Origin: Chrysophaeum taylorii
Lineage: Eukaryota; Sar; Pelagophyceae; Pelagomonadales; Pelagomonadaceae
Length of the DNA: 63,366 nt
Direction: 5' to 3'
Assembly: GCA_029834535.1 (NCBI GenBank)
Contig: JAQMWT010000177.1
Span: 75,001-138,366 of the forward strand
This document shows positions 10,587-19,589 of this stretch, piece by piece. The first letter of the stretch is position 1. Every line of letters begins with the position of its first letter. Under the pieces are notes generated by a model. That model saw only the letters and a program-made list of their open reading frames with translations, was not told where the DNA came from and ran no database searches. Both the position numbers and the translations under genes were made by a program.

Positions 10587-11596
10587 CTAAATTAAAGGGC
10601 TCTTTCCTATCGTCGTGGTTCGTTGAGACCATATGGTTGTCAAAGTGAACGACAATTGGCACAACACCACCAGTCTCGCTATCGCGATCACATCAAGCCA
10701 AGAGATACCGAAGAGAAATGTGGGAACGAATGAAAGAACGCGCGGAAAAGGCTGTGCTGCACACGCCAGCTTGTCGTTACTCGCATCATTGCCCAGCCCG
10801 TTGCTGAAATCGATGTTGTTACAGGTCGGATTTTATCATGATCCTCGCGAGCAGCAACACCGCAGATAAGGCGTGCATCTCCTCGCTCACGCGCGTCTTC
10901 TACCAACGCGCACGTGGCCCCACGCACATTGAACCGCAACAAGTTCCTTGTTTCCAGACGTAATAAGCCCGCTGCAGTGCCAAGAAATACTGCAAAGTTC
11001 GTTCGTTCTCGGTGGCAGTGTGGTCGAAGAGCGGGTCTATCGATGTCACCGTGAGAGGCGCCCGATGTCAATAATCGTCAGCGAGCAGCTTGTACGACAA
11101 CGGAACTTGACGACGGAAGACAAGAATCGACGGCTTCACGCAAGCTAAGCGCGGAAGGGGTAATGCACCGGAGATCGCGCGCGACGACCCGGCATGCCCA
11201 AACATACAAACAACCGAGCTCTCAGTGACGCTCGCTTCAGTGTGACCTCGAGCGAGCTCGAGCCCCGTCAAAGAGAGTCTAAAATACGGCCAGTCAGAAG
11301 TGTTCAAAGTCGGTACTTGCCTTGCGCAATCTATGTAGCGAGATAGCTGAGGATTAGCCGTCGTACGGAAAGTTCGTTTATGTTCACGCGCCAAACGACG
11401 TCGCGCCTGCGGTTCATTCACGACGAGAAGGTTGCAAACGAAACATCACAAAACAAAAGCAACATAGCGCGCGCACACATATTGGGACCTCTCGCGCGGG
11501 GCCATTGCCTTCGAGACAGAAAAAAAACACTAACAACACACCGAAGTTGCTTATAAAATCAAACTCACCCAACAACAACAACAACAACAACTACTA

Positions 11597-12829
11597 CTAC
11601 TCCGACGTGATGAGGTGGTGGTCGGCGATGAGGGTGGCTACTGCGGTTGTCGTGCTCGAAACGACAAGAGCGGCGCCGAGAGCGAAGGTCGCAGCTTGGA
11701 GGATGGCGGCGGAGGGAGATAGGGGTCGTCTCGAAATAGCGACCATGAGCGGCGGGACGACGAGGGCGAGTAGTGCCTGTCCAAAGCCGCCAACGAAGGC
11801 GACGATGGCGGCAAAGCTCTCCGAGAGTGCGACAATAACCGTAGTGAGGAAGACCGCGACGCGTGTGGTAGAAAAGGCTCTGTCGCCGTGTTTGTGGTGG
11901 TCATCAGTATCGGTGGGCACCGCGGCGATGTTGTGGACGGCAGCGACGAAGATGATGGGGTAGGAGGCGAGGAGGTCGATGCAGAGGCAGAGCTGGGTAA
12001 GAAGACGAAGTATGGGTATTTCAACGTCGTTGACGACGACGGGCGAGACGTCGGGGTAGAGCGCGGCGGAGACAAGGCCAAATACGAGGTTCAATAAACC
12101 AGTTAATCCAAAGACGACGCGTCCGACGCGCGCGAACTCGATCGGCTCGTCCATCGCGTGTTCGACGGGGAAAACGGTAAAGTGGACGCAAAAGAGAAAT
12201 GCCACCGTGCCAAAGCACTGATTAAAGCCGGAAAAGGTGGTGAAGGGCGAGAGCGGCGGTCCGTTGGGTGTCGAGAGGCCGGAGGCGACGACAACGAGGG
12301 ATCCGAGGCCGACGGCCGCGACTCCTACGCGCGCGGCGTCCGCAATCCGGCGGATGCTGGGAAGGCAGGTCGTGGGGAGCGCGAGGAGCCCCGCGGCAAG
12401 CACGGCGTGCCATCGTCGCGTCATGCCCATCATCGACGCGATGAATGCGACGTAGGCGGAAGCGACTCCAGTCGTGCATACGGCGACGAGGACCCGCACG
12501 ACAGCGCCAGCCGCGGCGCTGTCAAAAATGGTCAGACGCGCCAGTTCGGCGTAGCTCTCGGCACCTTTTCGTCTCTTGAGGTCAAACAGGTGCCCGAGCG
12601 AGAAGGCGCCCAAGACCACGCAGGCGAACAGACAGACGCAGAAGCCGGCCCAGCCTCCCGTCCTCGCGGCCCAGGGCATCGCGAAGCACCCGGCCCCGTC
12701 GATCGTCTTGGCGAGAGCGAACCCGGCGGACCACGTCGAGGTCCCCTCCTCGACGACCTTGTTGGGGGGCGGCTTCTCGCCGGCCAGGAGGATTTGACCC
12801 TCTTCTTCCATCGACCGTCTTGACGTCAT
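11597..12829 (-). CDS. Amino acid/auxin permease (AAAP) family transporter
   Basis: A 410-residue polytopic membrane protein likely to import amino acids, with protons or Na+, at the plasma membrane or an endomembrane. The first ATG is at 12829; the frame opens 13 codons earlier with GTG. After a short hydrophilic tail comes the family's first helix motif (FALAKTIDGAGCFAMPWAA), followed by about ten more hydrophobic segments to the C-terminus. The length fits SLC36/SLC38-like members. Substrate cannot be told. It is divergent from the light-harvesting gene with 77 bp between starts, so the two probably share a promoter region. Confidence 0.75.
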   Translation of the reverse strand: MTSRRSMEEEGQILLAGEKPPPNKVVEEGTSTWSAGFALAKTIDGAGCFAMPWAARTGGWAGFCVCLFACVVLGAFSLGHLFDLKRRKGAESYAELARLTIFDSAAAGAVVRVLVAVCTTGVASAYVAFIASMMGMTRRWHAVLAAGLLALPTTCLPSIRRIADAARVGVAAVGLGSLVVVASGLSTPNGPPLSPFTTFSGFNQCFGTVAFLFCVHFTVFPVEHAMDEPIEFARVGRVVFGLTGLLNLVFGLVSAALYPDVSPVVVNDVEIPILRLLTQLCLCIDLLASYPIIFVAAVHNIAAVPTDTDDHHKHGDRAFSTTRVAVFLTTVIVALSESFAAIVAFVGGFGQALLALVVPPLMVAISRRPLSPSAAILQAATFALGAALVVSSTTTAVATLIADHHLITSE

Positions 12830-12906
12830 CGGTACGTCACGACGTGAAGATTCCCGGAAGTCTTCCACACGCAGGTGCGATCCACAGGTTTCAAGTCGTC
12901 AACGTG

Positions 12907-13557
12907 ATGAAGTTTTTGATCGTCCTTGCCGCCTGCGTGTCTGGGTTCAGCGTCGCGCCCTCGACATCGCGATCAACCGCCCTCGACGCCAAGAGCAAGG
13001 CGATCCCCTTCCTCGACGCCCCCCCCGCGCTCGATGGAAGCATGGTCGGGGACAAGGGGTTCGACCCGATCGGCTTTTCTGCGATCGACTGGAACATGGC
13101 CGAGACCATCGTGCCCAAGATGAGCACTTCGGCGACCGAGGGAATTTCGATGCTCTACTGGATGCGCGAGGCCGAGATCAAACACGGCCGGATCTGCATG
13201 CTCGCGATCGTCGGCTACATCGCGGTTGATCTCGGCTTTCACTTTCCTGGCGATGCTTACGCCGGGCTCAGCTCCCTTCAGGCCCACAACGTCATGGTCG
13301 CTAAGGGCAACATGGGCTTCATGCTTCTCTGCGTCGCTGTCCTCGAGTTCCTCGACGGCATCGCGATCTACCAGGCCGCCAACGGTTCGGGTCGTGCTCC
13401 TGGCGATTTCGCGCTCGATCCGATCGGCTTGACCGAATCCGACAAGAAGGAGTTCCTTTTGGAGGCCGAGGTCACGCACTGTCGGCTGGCCATGCTCGCC
13501 TTCTCCGGCCTTGTCACGCAGTCCGCCTTGTACGAAAAGGGCTTCCCCTACTTCTAA
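12907..13557 (+). CDS. Fucoxanthin chlorophyll a/c-type light-harvesting protein
   Basis: A 216-residue antenna protein of the thylakoid membrane. ATG at 12907 is chosen over an in-frame ATG at 12820 because it starts a signal peptide (MKFLIVLAACVSGFSVAPS) with the SGF-S junction expected of bipartite plastid targeting. The mature part has GFDPIGFS, helix 1 with EAEIKHGRICMLAIVGY (Glu/Arg chlorophyll ligation), a middle hydrophobic helix and helix 3 with EAEVTHCRLAMLAFSG. Length and motif order match the LHC superfamily of red-lineage algae. Helix 3 has a His before the usual Arg. It is intronless, which with the plastid signal points to an ochrophyte nuclear genome. Confidence 0.92.
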   Translation: MKFLIVLAACVSGFSVAPSTSRSTALDAKSKAIPFLDAPPALDGSMVGDKGFDPIGFSAIDWNMAETIVPKMSTSATEGISMLYWMREAEIKHGRICMLAIVGYIAVDLGFHFPGDAYAGLSSLQAHNVMVAKGNMGFMLLCVAVLEFLDGIAIYQAANGSGRAPGDFALDPIGLTESDKKEFLLEAEVTHCRLAMLAFSGLVTQSALYEKGFPYF

Positions 13558-13926
13558 AAGCACCGCGTGACCACCTCCAAGCGGCGGCGGCGGTGCGGTG
13601 TGGTGTGGTGTGGTGCGGTGGGGCGCATCTCGTCCACACGCGCAACGCGCGGTTTCCGCGTGCCGGGGCGGGGCGGGGCACCCCTTTCTTTTGTGAGGGA
13701 AAGTTGAGCGGGCACGCGGCTGCTCCTAACTACATACACAGCACACATGACAACCGTGGTGGTTGTCGTTGTATCGACGACGACGACGATGACGTATTCA
13801 ATGATGATTTTGACTGGGGAGGTGATGGTGAGATGAGAAAGCACAACAAAAACAACAACAACAACAACACCACCACCACAAAAGCCATTGGCGCGCGCGC
13901 GAGCGAGGTCACCACCAAAAAGGAAG
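13558..13926. other. Intergenic spacer between convergent genes
   Basis: 369 bp containing GGCGGTG/GGTGTG repeats, a GACGAC run (about 13776-13790) and an AACAAC/ACC run (13847-13880). I see no gene; it should hold both 3' untranslated regions. Confidence 0.7.
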
Positions 13927-16059
13927 TCATGGCGTCGTCGCGGCGATGGTGTCGAGAGCTCGGAGGACAGCATCGACTTCGTCGAGCGTGTTGTAGTGGA
14001 GAAAGCTGAGGCGGGCGGCACCTTTGACCCCAAAGTGGGCGTCCCAAAAAGAGCAGTAGTGGGTGCCGGCCGTGCAGTAGATTTGGTGGTCTCGCACCAG
14101 GGAGCGGACGAGGTCGTCGGGGGTCTTGCCTTTGATCTGGATACTAAAGGTGGAGGTCCGTTTGGCGCGGGTGTCGGGGTCGTCTAGGCCGAATATCGCG
14201 AGGCCGGGGATGGCCTTGGCGCCCTCGAGGAAGCGGCGTTTGATTTCATCTTCGTGGTACGCGATGACGCCGTAGCCGGCTTGGACGGCCTGGGAGCGCT
14301 TTGGGTCTGGGACGGTGAGGCCCCCGAATCGGTGGCCAAGGCTCGCGATGTAGTCGACCGCGGCCGTCATGCCCGCGAGATTCTCGAAGGGCAGCGTCCC
14401 AGTTTCCAAGCGCGACATGAAGCAATTGTCGGCACGCGGGAGGCGATCGTCGGAAACCTCGAGCTTGTCGACGTCGAGGCGGTCGAGGATGTCGCGGCGG
14501 CCCCACAAAATGCCGAGGTGGGGGCCGAAGAATTTGTAGGGGCTGACCACGGCGAAGTCGCAGCCAACATCCTCGACGTCGAGTCTCACGTGCGGCGCGG
14601 CGTGCACGCCGTCGACGTACGATAGCGCTCCCGCGTCCCTCGCGACGCGGCATATCGCCTTGACGTCGTTGATGGTGCCGAGGGCGTTCGAGGCCATGCC
14701 GACGGCGACGAGCCAGGTGTTCTCGTCGACGAGGCTCGCGATGTCTACCGGGGAAATGCCGCCGTCGTCGCCGAGCGCGACGCGCCTCACCTCGATACCT
14801 CGGCGTCGCGCGAACCGCGCCCAAAGTCCCGAGTTCGAGTCGTGATCCATCGCCGACACCACGATGTTACTCGACGATTTTATTTCGCGGAAAAGGGCGT
14901 TTCCAACGTGGGCGTTGAGCGTCGTCGCGTTGGTCCCGAAGACGATCTCGTCCCGGCCGCCATTCAAGAGGTCGGCGGCGGCCTCGCGCGCGGCCAAAAC
15001 CGTCGCGTCGACGCGCCGCGACGTCGCGTAGACGCCGCCGACGTTTGCGCTCCCTAAGACCAGCTGCTTCGAGACGGCCTCGATAGCCGACGCGTGCACC
15101 TGCGAGCCCCCCGCGCCGTCGCAGAGGACGGCGGGCTTGTTGGCCTCGATCCCGGGAAATTCGGACGATCGCAAGTTTTCGACGTACTCGCCGAAGCCGC
15201 CGTCGCGCAGCGCGCGAAGACTTCGGACGGCCTCGAAGTGGGTTGTGGGGGTGAACGAGCGCCGTCGATAGCTGAAGTACGCCAGCACCCGGTCGGTCCC
15301 GCTTTGGTTCGCGCCGCCGCGATGCAAGACGCGGTCGTCGAACGCGATCAACGTCCCGCGTTCCATAGCCGTTCTCGCGACGCGGCCCTCGCAGCACCCG
15401 ATCGCCTCTGGACTGTTCGAGGCGTGCTGGTAGGCGAGTTCCGCACCGATATCATCCCGCGCCAGATGGTTCGTCTCCTTGTGCGACCCCAAAACGAACT
15501 CGGTCGGTCCCGTCGCCTCGTCGACGTCGTCGAGCGCGACCATCAAATTCACGAGGTGGGCCGGCGCGTGCTCGGCGCTCGTGTGCAGCGAATCGACGTG
15601 CCATTCCTGCGCCGGCGACCCGGGCTCGCTCACCACAACCCCGCAGAACGCGCGTTCGACCTCGCCCTCAAGCACCGTCCGCGCGAGCGCCTCGATTCCG
15701 CTCGCTTCGTCGCCGAACAGCTCGAATGGTACCGGAACATCGTACCGCCCCGGCGACCGCAGAACAACCTCGTCGAACCCCCGAGCGCTCCCGACGCCCA
15801 TCGGCTGCACCCGCTTCGCCAACCCGATCATCTCCGTAGCATATCCGCTCGCTTTCCGCCGGAGTTCCTCACACTCCTCAGGCCGCAGCATCTCGCGCAC
15901 GCACGCGACCCCGTGCGTGCCTATCGTCTGCGACGCCCTGGTCCCCACCTCTGGCAACCGCCCATCGAGGACCCACTCCGACATCCATCTCGTGCCTCGT
16001 CGTCGACTACTACTCGGACCAAACCGCCACCCGGCCAGAACAAGTTGACCCCTCCTCAT
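13927..16059 (-). CDS. Fusion: PhyH-type Fe(II)/2-oxoglutarate dioxygenase plus class V (NifS-like) aminotransferase
   Basis: About 710 residues from ATG 16059. The N-terminus (RRGQLVLAGWRFGPSSSRRR) is basic and could be an organelle transit peptide; a later ATG at 15984 is an alternative start. Residues 60-270 are phytanoyl-CoA-dioxygenase-like: His154 and Asp156 (EWHVD) and His246 (VLHRGG) form the iron triad, and Arg257 would bind 2-oxoglutarate. Residues 308-710 are a fold-type I PLP enzyme of the cysteine desulfurase/selenocysteine lyase group: Asp483 and His486 (YVDGVHAAPH) precede the Schiff-base Lys509 (SPYKFFGPH). All key residues are intact, so both activities are plausible. The substrate is unknown. 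A linked oxidation then desulfuration or deamination is inference from the fusion. Confidence 0.85.
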   Translation of the reverse strand: MRRGQLVLAGWRFGPSSSRRRGTRWMSEWVLDGRLPEVGTRASQTIGTHGVACVREMLRPEECEELRRKASGYATEMIGLAKRVQPMGVGSARGFDEVVLRSPGRYDVPVPFELFGDEASGIEALARTVLEGEVERAFCGVVVSEPGSPAQEWHVDSLHTSAEHAPAHLVNLMVALDDVDEATGPTEFVLGSHKETNHLARDDIGAELAYQHASNSPEAIGCCEGRVARTAMERGTLIAFDDRVLHRGGANQSGTDRVLAYFSYRRRSFTPTTHFEAVRSLRALRDGGFGEYVENLRSSEFPGIEANKPAVLCDGAGGSQVHASAIEAVSKQLVLGSANVGGVYATSRRVDATVLAAREAAADLLNGGRDEIVFGTNATTLNAHVGNALFREIKSSSNIVVSAMDHDSNSGLWARFARRRGIEVRRVALGDDGGISPVDIASLVDENTWLVAVGMASNALGTINDVKAICRVARDAGALSYVDGVHAAPHVRLDVEDVGCDFAVVSPYKFFGPHLGILWGRRDILDRLDVDKLEVSDDRLPRADNCFMSRLETGTLPFENLAGMTAAVDYIASLGHRFGGLTVPDPKRSQAVQAGYGVIAYHEDEIKRRFLEGAKAIPGLAIFGLDDPDTRAKRTSTFSIQIKGKTPDDLVRSLVRDHQIYCTAGTHYCSFWDAHFGVKGAARLSFLHYNTLDEVDAVLRALDTIAATTP

Positions 16060-17241
16060 CTTCGTCCTCTCGACGTCCGTCCAACGGACACCTTCCCCTT
16101 CAACAATCACAAGAAGGAGAACAGAGTTTTATTACTTCTTGCTGTGGCAAGACCGCTTCAACACTACGCCTCGTTGCCGGAGACGATTCGAAGGAAGAAG
16201 AAGCCCCGAGTAGTCGGGCCCGCGAGTATTGTTTGTTTGGAGGCACCACTCGAGGCAGGAGTCGCTCCTCCCGGCCGGGTCGCCATGCCAATTTAAGCAG
16301 CGGCCTCGAACGACGTCGCCCCAGCAGCAGCATCCTCCGCCTTTTTCCCAGCTCCATCAGCAGCCGGTACGCCTGCTGCGGGCTCTGGCAGCGGCTGGTT
16401 CGCCTCGGTGCTTACCTCGGCTGCCGGAGACTTCGGCGGCGGGCCCAGGCCAATCCAACTTCGTCGGCACATCAAGAGCGAGCACTTCAAGCGACCCTAC
16501 CTGTAGCACCCACCAAAGGCTTTTCAGGCGACGATACCGCGTGCCCGTCAAGAACACGACCGGTTTGGGGTGCTCCCTCCTCCGCCAGCATCATCAAAGG
16601 CCGCAGCAAAGCCGCCAGGACAAAGTCACGCAACAACAAGCAAGCTGGTCGAGTGGCACGACGCGATAGCGGCGTCTGTATGGCGGAGTACCTACCTTAA
16701 ACGGATCTCGTCCGTCCGACTCTCGTGGCTGCGCGGCGATCCGACACGTCAGCAAGGTGCGCTGCTTGTGTGGCTCTACGAGGTCGGGAAAGGAAATTTC
16801 GATCAGCACCATTGGAGAGCAGACGAAGAAGTAAAGAGGGCGAAAAAATAAACACTGTGAGTGATGATGGGCACAGCCGAAGCGCTCGCCGAGAATAATG
16901 TTTCTAGAGCCAGCCCCCCTAAAGATATACCACACCACATCCCCACACTATGGAATGGTGCGTCGCCAACTGGTCTCTTCCCAGGCAACACGTTTTATGA
17001 CGAGGAGGAGGGCTCATGCACTTCGCGAGACCAGGGGTCCAGGCGCATTAATGACAGTTTTGCACCTCCGACTATAACCCTTAGACGCAATCCGGCGCGT
17101 CTCACGGGTCGGCTGGGTGCGAAATCCGGTGAAACGCCCCAATCGGGCCGGGCGCCGTTCCGGTTTTCGGGAGTAGCAGTGTCATGGTCATTACCCTTAC
17201 CACCGACAAATTGGGAGGGGGTAAGTGCATCCGGAGCGTGG
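16060..17241. other. Intergenic region with no assignable gene
   Basis: About 1.2 kb with only short competing frames. A minus-strand stretch at 16293-16490 ends in an Ala/Glu/Pro-rich tail (AGKKAEDAAAGATSFEAAA), and 16594-16938 minus has a protein-like stretch (MVLIEISFPDLVEPHKQR). Either could be a piece of an unrecognised spliced gene or an element relic. I cannot name either. Confidence 0.4.
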
Positions 17242-18393
17242 TTAGAGGTCGTCGGCGTCGAGGATGAGCTTTTCGATGGCGGCTGGGACGGCTCGGGGGG
17301 GGTCGAGGAGGGGCACGGCGGTGAGGTCGTGGAGAACAACGACCCCTTGGTTTGGATCATCTTGGACGGGACGGCGGGTCGCGCGTTGGCGGAGCGCGTC
17401 TGCGGCTTTTTTGCACTGCTCGGATCCATCGTCAATGAGGACGAGGACCTGGTGCTCGGGTCGGTCGGCGGCGTTCATATCCTTGATGCGGATCTTGGCC
17501 TCGAGGAAGGCGGCGACGGCGTCGCGATAGGCGGCGTGCGCGGCTTGGACGTCGCCCGAGGCCTCGGCGTCTGCCGCCCTGGAGGTGGCGACGAGGGCGT
17601 CGTCGAGCGCAGCCTCGAGTTCGGCTCTGAGCTTGGCGACGGCCTCCTCTGACGTGGGAGGCTCGAGGCTGAGGGAGCCCGAGGTTTCGAGTTTGGAGAG
17701 CGCGGCCGCGCGGAGCGTGTCGATGGCCGCCTGTTTCTCTGCGTCCTCGCGGCGCTCGGCCTCGAGCTTGGCCGTGCGCTCGCTCTCGCGCTTTGCCTCG
17801 GCCTCGTCCATCTCCTCTTCCTTTTGGCACTTGCGCTCGTGCCGCAGCTTTGCGAAAAACTCGTTTGTTTCCTTCAGGGCCATCGTCCATTTCCGTTTTG
17901 CTTTGTCGTTCTCCGCCGCTGCAACCAACAGAGACCGACGCTGACTCCCAGGATCAAGCGCGTCGCCGCCGTCCGTCGCGAATACGGCAAACGCCCACTT
18001 CCGACCGGCAGCCTGAGTGTTCCAGTCGTCGACGGCGCACATTCGCACGTCCATGTCGTCTCCCTCCTGACCCAGTTCCGACGTCCACCGCAGCAACCCG
18101 TCCGCGCGGAGAGACGCCTTGACGCGTTTCCACGTCGGGGCATCGTCGTCGCGACGCCACAGCCGCCCGCTCGCGACCACCAAACCGTAGTGGTATTGGA
18201 CGCGTCTCAGCAACAACCCCTCCTGCCCGCGGTACTTTCGCAACAACAGCTCCACCTCGCCGGACTCCACCTTCTCGGGACGCACCTCTTGGTACACCGC
18301 CCGAATCTCGCGCTGCAACTCGCCCGCGCTCATCCCGCAACCAAACGAGAACTCCAACGGCTCCGCCTGCGCCAACCTCTCGACGACCGGCAT
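17242..18393 (-). CDS. PH-domain-like protein with coiled coil and MIT-like helices
   Basis: A 383-residue protein from ATG 18393 (the frame opens upstream with TTG). Residues 22-55 carry the module REIRAVYQEVRPEKV...LLLRKYRGQEG, common in algal and oomycete regulatory proteins. Residues 60-170 look like a pleckstrin-homology fold: alternating strands (LWRRDDDAPTWKRVKASL) ending in a helix with an invariant-type Trp (KRKWTMALKETN). Then comes a long Glu/Lys/Ala coiled coil (residues 170-230), and a helical stretch (AAHAAYRDAVAAFLEAKIR) that resembles a microtubule-interacting-and-transport repeat. Lipid binding and trafficking are plausible. Domain names rest on pattern only. Confidence 0.6.
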   Translation of the reverse strand: MPVVERLAQAEPLEFSFGCGMSAGELQREIRAVYQEVRPEKVESGEVELLLRKYRGQEGLLLRRVQYHYGLVVASGRLWRRDDDAPTWKRVKASLRADGLLRWTSELGQEGDDMDVRMCAVDDWNTQAAGRKWAFAVFATDGGDALDPGSQRRSLLVAAAENDKAKRKWTMALKETNEFFAKLRHERKCQKEEEMDEAEAKRESERTAKLEAERREDAEKQAAIDTLRAAALSKLETSGSLSLEPPTSEEAVAKLRAELEAALDDALVATSRAADAEASGDVQAAHAAYRDAVAAFLEAKIRIKDMNAADRPEHQVLVLIDDGSEQCKKAADALRQRATRRPVQDDPNQGVVVLHDLTAVPLLDPPRAVPAAIEKLILDADDL

Positions 18394-18469
18394 CCTTTTC
18401 CAACCAAAAATATTACATACCAACAATGCCTTACCCTACCGAAGATTTATCTTCTCGTGCTTTGTGGAC

Positions 18470-18618
18470 GCGCGGCCCGTCCTCTCTTCGCCTGCCCCGC
18501 GGCTCGGCGATGACCCCGACTAGGCCCCGCCTATGCCCGTCCTTCGGGCACTCCCCTCATGTTCCCACACAACGCACTTTGGAAACCCCTACCCCCCTCT
18601 TAGCAGTCTACCTCTTAC
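18470..18618 (+). mobile_element. 3' end fragment of the dispersed element also seen at 31.3 kb
   Basis: The segment coding for the C-terminus RPVLSSPAPRLGDDPD plus stop (about 18475-18525) is nearly identical to 31262-31316. It is followed by the same 3' tail signature (CCCGTC..GGCA, CCCTCATG, CCACACAA, C-run, CTCTTAGCAGTC). Only the last ~150 bp of the element is present, as in 5'-truncated retroelement copies. Confidence 0.65.
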
Positions 18619-18951
18619 GAATGAAAACATGTGGTAATAAACTGTGCTGACGAAGACGGGCACCAAGCTCATCATGAACCACGAGTACGAAACGAACGAA
18701 AGCCCGCGCAGCACTTAATAATCGCCGGCCTATGAACGCTCAAGCACCAAGCGCAGATTACCACCGGCTTTCTTCTTCGCAACTGTAGAAAACATAAATG
18801 CCAGGGGGGTGGTTGCCTGCCGGTTTCTCGGGGGCCACATTCGGTCGCGATGTGCGTCGTGCTCGGGTGCTATTGTTACAGGTAGACGATGCATGAGCCA
18901 CCACGCAGGCCGCATATTTTGCTAATTTGGCAATCCTCTGAGCAGCGCCCT

Positions 18952-19578
18952 TCAGATACGCGGTGGGCCGGATCGCACGAGGACGAAGAGGTTGCGCCGG
19001 TCACCTCTCGATATGCGGAGGTCGTCGTCCAGAAACGTGGTCTCCAGGAAACCGCGCGCCGACTTGGGCGCTGGAATTCTGAGCCATCCGATGCCGAATC
19101 GTTTGAACTGGACGTCGACGGTGCGACCGTCGTCTCTCGGCTCGAGATCGGCGACGACGGAGTTTTTAAGGAGCCCGAGCAAGACCCACTCTTCGTTCTT
19201 TGCCTTGAGGTGCTTCGCGTCGATCGATTGGAGAACTCTCGGTCTGGGCCTCAGCGGTCGGATTCGTTTGGTGCCGAGGATAGAGTCCGACGTCGTGTAC
19301 ACAAGCCGCCACGTCGCCGTCAGGAGGTCACTCTCGTTGGGTCGCTGCGTCGGGTTGATTGCCTCGAGGGCCTCAATCTGCGCCTTGACCGTCTCTCGCA
19401 TCGCGAGATCGCGCCCCATGTTGGCCTCGTCGGCCAATCGGAGCAGCTCGCCCTTAAGCGACGTCGAGTCTAAGCTTGGGGACGACGCAGAGAAGCGATG
19501 CAACGACGACGCCGGCCGCGCGTCGTCGTTTGGCAGCACGAAGCTTGCAACACCCAAAGCGTGCAAGAACATCAACAT
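18952..19578 (-). CDS. Plastid lipid-associated protein (PAP/fibrillin family)
   Basis: A 208-residue fibrillin-like protein, expected in plastoglobules or on thylakoids with a role in lipid handling or light stress. The N-terminus MLMFLHALGVASFVLP is a signal peptide suited to plastid import. Residues 40-75 (LKGELLRLADEAN...IEALEAINPTQRP) and LLTATWRLVYTTSDSILG form the family's start (L..LI...NRG then W.L.YTTS). The C-terminal part gives the barrel strands and ends DDDLRISRGDRRNLFVLVR, the fibrillin R..RG....LFVL motif. It starts only 11 bp after the stop of the upstream same-strand glycosyltransferase gene. Confidence 0.8.
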   Translation of the reverse strand: MLMFLHALGVASFVLPNDDARPASSLHRFSASSPSLDSTSLKGELLRLADEANMGRDLAMRETVKAQIEALEAINPTQRPNESDLLTATWRLVYTTSDSILGTKRIRPLRPRPRVLQSIDAKHLKAKNEEWVLLGLLKNSVVADLEPRDDGRTVDVQFKRFGIGWLRIPAPKSARGFLETTFLDDDLRISRGDRRNLFVLVRSGPPRI

Positions 19579-19589
19579 CCTAGGAGGAT

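Larger units (their letters stand above)
4885..11596. other. Lower-GC gene-poor island
   Basis: By eye this 6.7 kb is close to 50% GC, against clearly higher GC on both sides, and it lacks the long frames that mark genes elsewhere. It holds element relics around 7.4-8.0 kb, a small degenerate tandem repeat near 6.4 kb and several short protein-like stretches bounded by splice-like sites (near 5.8, 8.3, 10.0-10.6 and 10.9-11.3 kb). One minus-strand stretch (about 5045-5190) encodes a Cys-x2-Cys pair motif (RCTACCGHH, then RCRLCKKR) like a zinc ribbon. I could not assemble a convincing gene. It may be decayed transposon DNA, intron-rich genes, or both. Confidence 0.6.

Noticed and set aside
15094..16296. 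400-codon plus-strand frame opposite the PhyH domain
   Set aside because: The minus strand shows an intact dioxygenase triad in this interval.
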